A stretch of DNA of 38,229 bases from a virus: the IMG/VR virus record IMGVR_UViG_3300032223_001522, positions 1-38,229 of that record; one strand, 5' to 3'. Both the position numbers and the translations under genes were made by a program. Shown one piece after another: positions 25,739 through 32,439 of the stretch; the stretch's first letter is position 1; the number at the start of each line of letters is the position of its first letter. A model generated the notes under the pieces. It was not told where the DNA came from, made no database searches, and saw only the letters and a program-made list of their open reading frames with translations.

Positions 25739-27013
25739 ATGCGTGACATCATTCGTGATCTAGCATTACGCAGTCTGAAAAACTTTGTTGGAATCAATAA
25801 TGATTATGCGGCTCAAGTAAAAGAGATTAGTGAACTGAAGAAACTCATTGAAGAACGAGAGCTATATTGGAAAAAGCGAGAGTCAGAGCTAATTGAAGAT
25901 CGTGACAAATGGCTTGAGCTTTCCGACAAATCACAATTTGCCGCTGACTATTTAATGGAACACGCCAAACAAGATATCCCGTCAATTACTGAACAGACAA
26001 TCTGGCCTGTTAATATTTTTGATCTGAATCCCGAACCCAATGTTTGCTACTTCAATCCATCAATATGCAAACTTCAAAATGGACGGGTGTTTATGTTTGT
26101 CCGTCGCAACTCCAATCGGGGCGGTCAAGAGGGAACCAAGTTTTCTGAGTTCAACAACATTGTTGCGTTTGAGTTGGATCCACAAACCATGGAGCCAACT
26201 GGTGTTAAGCGCATCATTACACTAAAGGAAAACCATGCCGGAGAACACTTTGAAGACCCGCGAGTCCTGGCTGTTGGGAATTCTGTCTGGTTGTCGGTGT
26301 CGTCCTTCGTGTGGCGAAAGTCCTACACCCACCAAGCCTTTTTCCAGCTTGACCAAAACCTGCAATGCGGATTGCGGATTGACCCCGTTTATGGAAAGAA
26401 CTTCATGCAGGCCACGGTCAACGAGGGACATGAAAAGAACTGGCTATTTTTCCCACACAACGGAGTCCCGCACTTTGTTTACAACACGCATCCCCATACG
26501 GTTTTACAGTGCGACGGATCCTTGTCTGTGGTTCAAAAGCACGAAACATGGGAGACAAATCCTTTATGGCAGCATGGCCACCCTCGCGGGGGCAGCGTGC
26601 CTGTTTTGGTTGATGGTCAGTATTGGAGCTTCTTCCATTCCAGCCTTCCTTGGACCTTAGACAAGCGCCGTTACCACATGGGAGTCTATTCGTTCCAAGC
26701 CGAGGCTCCGTTTAGAATCACGTCAATGAGCAGCCTGCCTATCTTGAGCGGATCCAATAAAGATCCATGGTATCCAGCATTGCCACTGGTTGTTTTTCCG
26801 GGTGGAGCTATTCACGACAAGGATACTGGCATGTGGACTGTGGTTCTGGGTGTAAACGATTTGCATTGCGCCAAAATCACAATACCACACGCTGACGTTA
26901 AGGCTTTATGCCGGCCAGTTAGGATTCAAGTCGATGAGCCGGAAACAAAATATGACGAGTTTGCAATTAAGCCGGCTCAAGAGCAGCGAGTTGAATTGAT
27001 TCAAAAAGCATGA
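25739..27013 (+). CDS. GH130-like beta-propeller protein with N-terminal coil
   Basis: 424 residues. Residues 21-66 are highly charged and heptad-like (ISELKKLIEERELYWKKRES), probably a coiled coil or tether. From about 90 the protein follows the five-bladed propeller of GH130 mannoside phosphorylases/mannosidases: NPSIC, FMFVRRNS, FEDPRVLAVG with Glu172-Asp-Pro-Arg175, FFPHNGVPHFVYNTHPH, GGSVPVLVDGQYWSFFHSS and HMGVYSFQ. Known relatives cleave or phosphorolyse beta-mannosides. Activity is inferred only. The place beside portal and scaffold is unusual for such an enzyme. Its stop overlaps the next ATG. Confidence 0.72.
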   Translation: MRDIIRDLALRSLKNFVGINNDYAAQVKEISELKKLIEERELYWKKRESELIEDRDKWLELSDKSQFAADYLMEHAKQDIPSITEQTIWPVNIFDLNPEPNVCYFNPSICKLQNGRVFMFVRRNSNRGGQEGTKFSEFNNIVAFELDPQTMEPTGVKRIITLKENHAGEHFEDPRVLAVGNSVWLSVSSFVWRKSYTHQAFFQLDQNLQCGLRIDPVYGKNFMQATVNEGHEKNWLFFPHNGVPHFVYNTHPHTVLQCDGSLSVVQKHETWETNPLWQHGHPRGGSVPVLVDGQYWSFFHSSLPWTLDKRRYHMGVYSFQAEAPFRITSMSSLPILSGSNKDPWYPALPLVVFPGGAIHDKDTGMWTVVLGVNDLHCAKITIPHADVKALCRPVRIQVDEPETKYDEFAIKPAQEQRVELIQKA

Positions 27014-27375
27014 AAAAATCTTTGATACGTTGGTTTAAGCGTGCCCCTCGTTCATTTACCACTGAACGAGACATTCCAACCATGAATCCGGAAGAGTTTC
27101 AGTCTTCCGAGCCATTGATGAATGGATTGCGACGATCCATTAACAGCCAGGCATTCCAAGTCGCTCTTCGCGTAATCGAAGACGCAAAGCCAATCGGCAT
27201 CCCTGGTGCCGGAACGCAACCTACTGATTACGCTTACAACTATGGGTTGGCTCTTGGCTACTCGATGGCACTTGATAACCTTCGCAACTTGGCCAACTCC
27301 GTTCAGCAGCAGCAAATTGAAGCCACCTTTACTCACAACGCAGAAAATCCAACTGAAGTTCCCGACAATCTATGA
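27010..27375 (+). CDS. Hypothetical protein before the scaffold
   Basis: 121 residues. A basic N-terminus (KKSLIRWFKRAPRSF) is followed by helices with a Gly/Ala-rich part (YAYNYGLALGYSMALDNLRNL) and an acidic tail. The gene is coupled by ATGA overlaps to both the propeller gene and the scaffold. No family is recognised. It could be a small head-assembly factor; this is from position only. Confidence 0.7.
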   Translation: MKKSLIRWFKRAPRSFTTERDIPTMNPEEFQSSEPLMNGLRRSINSQAFQVALRVIEDAKPIGIPGAGTQPTDYAYNYGLALGYSMALDNLRNLANSVQQQQIEATFTHNAENPTEVPDNL

Positions 27376-28550
27376 GCGATAGCCCTGACATTCCCCATGA
27401 GACACTTAACCCGGGCACTGTCCCGATTCATTCTCAGAACAATGATGGGCCTAGCCCTTTCCTTGATTCATTGCGTGAGTTCGTCACGAAGAATGGCGCG
27501 ACTCTCGTTCAGGAAGAAAAACCCAAGGCATCGGCTAAAACCGAACAGCCGGCTCCTGTAATCGATCCAAAGCCGGCAGTCACAAAGATTGACACGACCA
27601 AGGCGCCTGATTTCACAAAGGCTGAAGTCCCAGCTACCGTGTCGGACGATGTTCCCGCGTCCATCAAGTCAACCAAGGCTGCCGAGGAGTTCAAGAAACT
27701 TAAGGCAGAGCGAGATGCCGTTCGACAGGAGCTTGAGACGCTGAAGAAAGCTCCAGCAGTCAACGAAGAGTACGCTACTCGCCTAAAGACCATTGAGGAG
27801 GAAAAAAAGGCGCTTTCGGAGCAACTTCGACTACTGGACATTGAGCGGCATCCTGAATTCCAGCAGAAGTACAATAGCCGAATTGAGGCCACACATGAAC
27901 TTATCAAGGTTTCTGCCGGCGAAACTGGAGAGCTACTTTCAAAGCTTCTTCGCGTGCCGCAGAACGAAACCCGAGATGCCCAGATTGACCGAATCATTTC
28001 GGAGCTTCCACCATCCAAGCAGGCCAAGGTGGGGGCATTGATGGCTCGTATTGACGAAATCAGTACCGACAGGAACAAAGAACTCAATGATGCCAAAACC
28101 AGATACGAAAGCGTCATTCAATTGCGCCAACAGGAAGCTACCCAGCAAGCCGAAGCGTCCAAGCAGGCTTCAGAGCGCACTTGGAGCACAATTAAGGAAT
28201 CGGCTCGCGCCCTTGAAGTCTTTGAACCCAAGGAAGGTGACGAATCTTGGAATTCTGAGGTCAACGACCGGGTAGAACTGGCCCGCAGAATCTTCAACGG
28301 AGAGAATGACGAGGCTGACTTGGCTAAAGCTGCGCTGTGGGCGGCTGCCGCTCCAAAGTACCGCGAGTTACTGCATGCTCAGATGGCACTGAACGGAAAG
28401 CTCCAGTCTGAATTGAACAAGCTCCGAAACAGCGAAGCCAAGGTGTCAACCAGCACCGAACCCGGACGTAAGGCTCCCGTCAACGATGGACCAGATGCGG
28501 GGGCGAACGACTTCGTAAAGCAGTTTATGAAAGCTAGAAACGGAGGTTAA
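27372..28550 (+). CDS. Capsid scaffolding protein
   Basis: 392 residues. Low-complexity Pro/Lys/Glu-rich N-terminal third (PKASAKTEQPAPVIDPKPAV), long coiled coils in the middle (EEFKKLKAERDAVRQELETL, and a later Arg/Glu/Gln-rich helix), and a short basic C-terminus (FVKQFMKARNGG). These are the features of podovirus scaffolds, whose C-terminus binds the capsid protein during prohead assembly. Normally the capsid gene follows directly; here an opposite-strand spanin gene follows, sharing the stop bases TTAA. Confidence 0.82.
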   Translation: MSDSPDIPHETLNPGTVPIHSQNNDGPSPFLDSLREFVTKNGATLVQEEKPKASAKTEQPAPVIDPKPAVTKIDTTKAPDFTKAEVPATVSDDVPASIKSTKAAEEFKKLKAERDAVRQELETLKKAPAVNEEYATRLKTIEEEKKALSEQLRLLDIERHPEFQQKYNSRIEATHELIKVSAGETGELLSKLLRVPQNETRDAQIDRIISELPPSKQAKVGALMARIDEISTDRNKELNDAKTRYESVIQLRQQEATQQAEASKQASERTWSTIKESARALEVFEPKEGDESWNSEVNDRVELARRIFNGENDEADLAKAALWAAAAPKYRELLHAQMALNGKLQSELNKLRNSEAKVSTSTEPGRKAPVNDGPDAGANDFVKQFMKARNGG

Positions 28551-28723
28551 CGAGGCAACTGAAGCTCAAGTTCAAGTTGGTTAATCGTCTTGAGGCTGTC
28601 TCGGACCCATTCCGGGGCAGCCTTTTTTGCTGCCTCAAAATCAGGTCTTTGAATCAGTCTTTGGCTGTTGTGTAGAACCGGTCCACGGGTCGCGCACCCT
28701 GCTAGGACCATCAATAGCATCAT
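28547..28723 (-). CDS. Rz1-like outer-membrane spanin lipoprotein
   Basis: 58 residues from ATG 28723 (or 28720), nested out of frame in the 3' end of the inner-spanin candidate and extending past it. The signal is short (MMLLMVLAGC) with lipobox LAGC, so the mature lipoprotein starts at Cys10. The preceding codons LLKISRL would make a better basic n-region but lack a normal start, so the 5' end is uncertain. The mature part is helical (KAAPEWVRDSLKTINQLELEL). The nested arrangement is typical of Rz/Rz1 pairs that fuse inner and outer membranes in the last step of lysis. Confidence 0.7.
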   Translation of the reverse strand: MMLLMVLAGCATRGPVLHNSQRLIQRPDFEAAKKAAPEWVRDSLKTINQLELELQLPR

Positions 28724-28877
28724 CAACCTGCTGATCTTTAGTAGCTTTGAGTTCAATGGCTTCCTTTTTTGCCTGTTCCAGATCGTGTTCCCGCCAGGCT
28801 TCAACAAAATGCCCCACCAGCGATTCAATCGCCGGCAGGGCTTTAAGAGCCGCAATAATGGCAGCCAGAATGCCCAT
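28641..28877 (-). CDS. Rz-like inner-membrane spanin candidate
   Basis: 78 residues. An N-terminal hydrophobic helix (GILAAIIAALKALPAIESLV) is followed by a charged helix (REHDLEQAKKEAIELKATKD) and a Pro/Thr/Ser tail. This is the plan of inner spanins. It starts three bases after the upstream holin-like gene and contains the start of the lipoprotein gene. The helix is less hydrophobic than a standard transmembrane segment, so membrane insertion is probable but not certain. It would pair with the lipoprotein to disrupt the outer membrane. Confidence 0.62.
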   Translation of the reverse strand: MGILAAIIAALKALPAIESLVGHFVEAWREHDLEQAKKEAIELKATKDQQVDDAIDGPSRVRDPWTGSTQQPKTDSKT

Positions 28878-28880
28878 GAA

Positions 28881-29279
28881 TCAGGAAGCAGTTGGCTTCT
28901 TTAGCAATGCACGCCCAATCGCATAGATCGAAAGAACGGCAGCAAGTGAACTATCCACGCCAAACGGAAGCGGCTTTCCTGTCAAAATTGGAACAATCGC
29001 GTTAGCCAGTCCGAAAGCCACTACGAGCCAAAACTCAGTGGTTTTGTAGCCGGTTTTGATCGCCGGAATGGCGGCCTGCACGTCGGCCACAATGTCCTTG
29101 ATGTGAGGAACGAGAGTCGGCGAGAGCGCGGCGACGGCGGGAATACCACCGGACTTGTACGCGGCAATGCCGTTTTTGATGTCGCTGACGGCAATGCCTG
29201 CGTCACCAACCAACTTAGACACGGACGGGTCAACGGAATTGGTCGAAACGGCTTGGGCGGGAATAGGATTATCGGGCAT
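28881..29279 (-). CDS. Holin-like membrane protein
   Basis: 132 residues. The N-terminal 65 residues are soluble and Ala/Val-rich (SKLVGDAGIAVSDIKNGIAA), with an amphipathic helix. The C-terminal part has two hydrophobic segments (EFWLVVAFGLANAIVPILTG and LAAVLSIYAIGRALL) and ends in KKPTAS. This two-helix, positively charged tail suits a holin, and it sits next to the spanins. It may alternatively be an accessory membrane protein. There is no endolysin gene beside it. Confidence 0.6.
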   Translation of the reverse strand: MPDNPIPAQAVSTNSVDPSVSKLVGDAGIAVSDIKNGIAAYKSGGIPAVAALSPTLVPHIKDIVADVQAAIPAIKTGYKTTEFWLVVAFGLANAIVPILTGKPLPFGVDSSLAAVLSIYAIGRALLKKPTAS

Positions 29280-29288
29280 AAACTGATT

Positions 29289-29486
29289 TTAGTTGTTGGT
29301 TCTAATGTCTTTCCAAAATCGGTACGCATACCACGCAAGCCCAAGCACAACCGAAATCAACCCAAACAGATGGGTCAATTCAGTGATCTGGGTATCGTGA
29401 GTGTGGATCCATTGCATAATGACTCCGCCAGCAATGGGCACTGATGCTTTTGCTGTATCCATGGCAATGTCTTTATGCTGTTCCAT
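29289..29486 (-). CDS. Small two-segment membrane protein, holin candidate
   Basis: 65 residues from ATG 29486; an in-frame TTG at 29495 is less likely. Two hydrophobic stretches (ASVPIAGGVIMQWI and LFGLISVVLGLAWYAY) and a basic C-terminus (RFWKDIRTNN) fit a small class II holin. It lies between two other small genes in the lysis region. Having two holin-like genes in a row raises the possibility of a holin/antiholin pair. Confidence 0.62.
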   Translation of the reverse strand: MEQHKDIAMDTAKASVPIAGGVIMQWIHTHDTQITELTHLFGLISVVLGLAWYAYRFWKDIRTNN

Positions 29487-29516
29487 AAGTTTCAAAGCGA
29501 GAAGAAATTATAGTCC

Positions 29517-29720
29517 TTACTCACCTTTAGGTTCTGCCGCAGCCGTGACAGAGGAAGCCTCGGCAAGACTACGATTGTATGCCTGTGCCTGTGCCGCAAG
29601 ATCATCCACAATCGGAATCGCAACGCGAGCGGTTTGAATACCACCAGCGCGAACAGCCATTTCCAAGAGTTGAATCACTTGGCTGGCCTGAATTTCTGTT
29701 AGAGAAGCTTTGAATTCCAT
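29517..29720 (-). CDS. Small helical hypothetical protein
   Basis: 67 residues from ATG 29720; an upstream TTG/ATG would overlap the tailspike gene end. It begins MEFKASLTEIQASQVIQLLE and continues with Ala-rich helices. The order short beta start plus long helix is common in small phage proteins next to lysis genes, but I know no function. It falls between the tailspike and the holin candidates. Confidence 0.65.
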   Translation of the reverse strand: MEFKASLTEIQASQVIQLLEMAVRAGGIQTARVAIPIVDDLAAQAQAYNRSLAEASSVTAAAEPKGE

Positions 29721-29755
29721 ATCGAGAAAATTGTGCACCAACAAACCGCACCAAG

Positions 29756-32092
29756 TCAAACCACTTGAATAAATGTGGCGGATTTGTACGGAGCTACTGT
29801 CCCTGGCCCACCAACCGAAGTCAAATCAAGAACCGATCCATTAGCCGGATTGATTACGGTCATGACTTCGTTTCCTCCTGACAGTTCCAATTTTTGAATC
29901 AGACCGACAATTGAGCTTCCTCCGTTGGTCAATGTAACCAATTCACCAAACGAGTACGCGGCAGGGTTGCCGAGCCAAGAGGTAGCCCCATTGCGCTTAA
30001 TTCGGCCCGTGGCAGCGGTTTCAATCGCGTAAGTATCTCCAACGATACCAACATACCCTTGAGCCGTGATAACATATTCTTTGTGCGCTCCAACACCAGA
30101 TACATTGGTCCACACTCCATCTCCAAGAATCAATTCTGTGCCGGTAGGAAGTCCAACATTTGAAGTCCACCAAGTCCGATTGGTTCCGTTCAATCCCTGA
30201 TACGATCCAGAGACTCCATCAATGCCAAAGTTGTTTCCATTGCATCGAATCTGGATATTCGCTGTGTACCTGTTTGCTGCTACATTTTTGATTTGGAAGC
30301 TACTGGCTCCATATACATTGCAGGCCACATTATCGTCTATGTTAAGAGTCAGTCGATAGACGCTATTGTAATCAGAATTTCCAGTACTAGAACTTGAAGC
30401 ATCAATTGTTAATGCATTTTTAAGAACATACACAGTCCCTGAACATCCAGTTACACCAACATTGGCACCAACATTTGCATAGGTAAATGCAGCTATCCCA
30501 TCATAAGCATTGATGACTGTTGCAAATTGAGTATCGAATCCTGATCCAACCCCACTAATGCACACAGTATCTCCAACCACCATGCCAATCGATCCATGAG
30601 GTATGGTTACCGTTAGAGCAGCAACATTTGCATTTCGGTAGTACGAAACAACAGACCATGTAGACATTGATAATGGAGCAACAATTGAATTGCCTTTAAC
30701 ATTCAGCGTGGCTGTTGAATAAATGGAACAGATCCCGTTGTTAATGCTGTTACCAATAACGTCCAGCCTGGAAGAGGATGTCAACTCGTATGGCTGAACG
30801 CCTCCTATGGCGTTGGATTGAACCTGTTGGTCCAAAAGCATAGATGCATACTCAAGAGAGTTTCCAATGATTGCGTAATCTCTGCTAGATTGCTGATACG
30901 CACCATCGTATCCGCTTCTAGCAACAAACCCCCACACATTTGCAGAATCACCGGTTACATTTGACACTTTATTTCCAATTGCAGACCAATTGCTGCATCC
31001 GTAAACAACAATTCCACCTTCCCCTGGTCTCGTGGGATAGTAATTTGCATTTACATCATCAACTTTGTTTCCTGACAATATAAAGCGATTGCAGTATTCA
31101 ATGTGTATTGAACTGGAACAAGATACTATCTGATTGTCTGCAACGATCAAATCTTTCAAGCAATCTGTGGTGTTGAAAGGCAAAACATTGAACCCAGCCA
31201 CTGCGATTCCAAATCCAGAAAAAGGGTCTCCAGAGTTGTTTCCAAAAACACCGCTTATTGAGTTTCCGATAATGACTGTATTACGGTCGTGTCCCGAAAC
31301 ATCATTTATCAGAATGGCTGAACCATTGTATATGTTTTGAAACTCGCATCCCTCAATCAATGTTGATCCAACATAATGCGATGACCCAGCTGTGCTTTCC
31401 CTCGAATATCCATAACCGCAAAAATTCAAAAACTTGCATCCAATTAAAGAAAAAGAATCAACGCTTCCATATCCAGGATCCTCACAAACCCAATACCAAG
31501 GATTATTTCCAATCCCACCGCCCTTAAAAGTAAGACCGCGACACCAAATGTTCCCGGTTGTGAACGTGAAAACTTTTTGTCCTGTGCCTTGAAACAGATT
31601 AACAACACCGCTTCCAAACGCTCCAAAATCACCAAGTAAAACAAATGTTATCGTTTTTCCTTGGTGGCTAATCAAAGTTCCATCAATTTTGAACACCGTG
31701 CCGGCTGGGACATTAACATCATATTCAGCATACAACCCGTCAGCGTTATCCAGCAAAAAAGTAAACCCATTTGGAAACAAGATGTTTTTGCACCCTGAAT
31801 CCAAGGCGTTCTTAAGTGCCTGGGTGTCGTTGTTTGACCCATCACCAACGGCTCCATACATTCTAACGTCCACGAACTCGTTGTTTAGATCGGTAAATCG
31901 TGTTCCGTTCCAAATCTGATAAGCCTTGTTTTGTGTGTCTCCAATAATCCTGTTTACATCGTTCTGCCCAAGACCCATGGACAAGCGTTGAGGCGATGGA
32001 AGTACGGACAAATACGACCCCTCACCCGGTACTTTCCAGGTCGTAGGGGTCGGGTTGTACGGAGTAGCAGGAGTTGAAATTCCACCACTCAT
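29756..32092 (-). CDS. Tailspike with pectate-lyase-type beta-helix
   Basis: 778 residues. After a short head-binding N-terminus (WKVPGEGSYLSVLPSPQ), the segment VRMYGAVGDGSNNDTQALKNAL (about 76-97) is the classic opening of Pectate_lyase_3 beta-helix tailspikes. It is followed by many short Asn/Gly/Ile turns such as ISGVFGNNSGDPFSGFGIAV and VIGNSISG. These trimers bind and often cut host surface polysaccharide. Catalytic residues cannot be assigned by eye. The C-terminal 130 residues (TELILGDGVWTN) look like a separate tip or chaperone-like domain. It is probably the main host-range determinant. Confidence 0.85.
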   Translation of the reverse strand: MSGGISTPATPYNPTPTTWKVPGEGSYLSVLPSPQRLSMGLGQNDVNRIIGDTQNKAYQIWNGTRFTDLNNEFVDVRMYGAVGDGSNNDTQALKNALDSGCKNILFPNGFTFLLDNADGLYAEYDVNVPAGTVFKIDGTLISHQGKTITFVLLGDFGAFGSGVVNLFQGTGQKVFTFTTGNIWCRGLTFKGGGIGNNPWYWVCEDPGYGSVDSFSLIGCKFLNFCGYGYSRESTAGSSHYVGSTLIEGCEFQNIYNGSAILINDVSGHDRNTVIIGNSISGVFGNNSGDPFSGFGIAVAGFNVLPFNTTDCLKDLIVADNQIVSCSSSIHIEYCNRFILSGNKVDDVNANYYPTRPGEGGIVVYGCSNWSAIGNKVSNVTGDSANVWGFVARSGYDGAYQQSSRDYAIIGNSLEYASMLLDQQVQSNAIGGVQPYELTSSSRLDVIGNSINNGICSIYSTATLNVKGNSIVAPLSMSTWSVVSYYRNANVAALTVTIPHGSIGMVVGDTVCISGVGSGFDTQFATVINAYDGIAAFTYANVGANVGVTGCSGTVYVLKNALTIDASSSSTGNSDYNSVYRLTLNIDDNVACNVYGASSFQIKNVAANRYTANIQIRCNGNNFGIDGVSGSYQGLNGTNRTWWTSNVGLPTGTELILGDGVWTNVSGVGAHKEYVITAQGYVGIVGDTYAIETAATGRIKRNGATSWLGNPAAYSFGELVTLTNGGSSIVGLIQKLELSGGNEVMTVINPANGSVLDLTSVGGPGTVAPYKSATFIQVV

Positions 32093-32101
32093 TGGGTTAT
32101 T

Positions 32102-32434
32102 TTAGACCGAAGGAGGAACGTACGGAGGAAGAGGATCCTGTCCAGACGTAGGCCATGCGTCGGGAATCTGCATGATGTCGGTTACCTTTTTTCCCTCGGT
32201 AGGAGGCAAAACAAGGAACCGTTGGTCGCCAGCGTTAAACCGTAGTCGAAGGCGGTTGTTTTGGCCTCCGTCAATGACTCCAACCACGTTCGCTCCGAGG
32301 AACTGAGCAGCAGTTGCCGGATTTTGGCTTCCGTTATTGAACGTATTCACCAAGAACGAAAGCCCTGCAATTTGGCTTTCTGTAAGGTCTTGAGAAAACG
32401 AATCAGAATCGACTGAAACTGTAAGAGTTGGCAT
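32102..32434 (-). CDS. Small virion-associated hypothetical protein
   Basis: 110 residues between two fibre genes. Beta-like N-terminus (LTVSVDSDSFSQDL), then a helix (QIAGLSFLVNTFNN), and a Pro-rich tail (PLPPYVPPSV). No family is recognised. The tight packing between fibre and tailspike genes suggests a fibre chaperone or connector. The leader on this strand is T-rich without a Shine-Dalgarno site. Confidence 0.65.
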   Translation of the reverse strand: MPTLTVSVDSDSFSQDLTESQIAGLSFLVNTFNNGSQNPATAAQFLGANVVGVIDGGQNNRLRLRFNAGDQRFLVLPPTEGKKVTDIMQIPDAWPTSGQDPLPPYVPPSV

Positions 32435-32439
32435 AAAAA

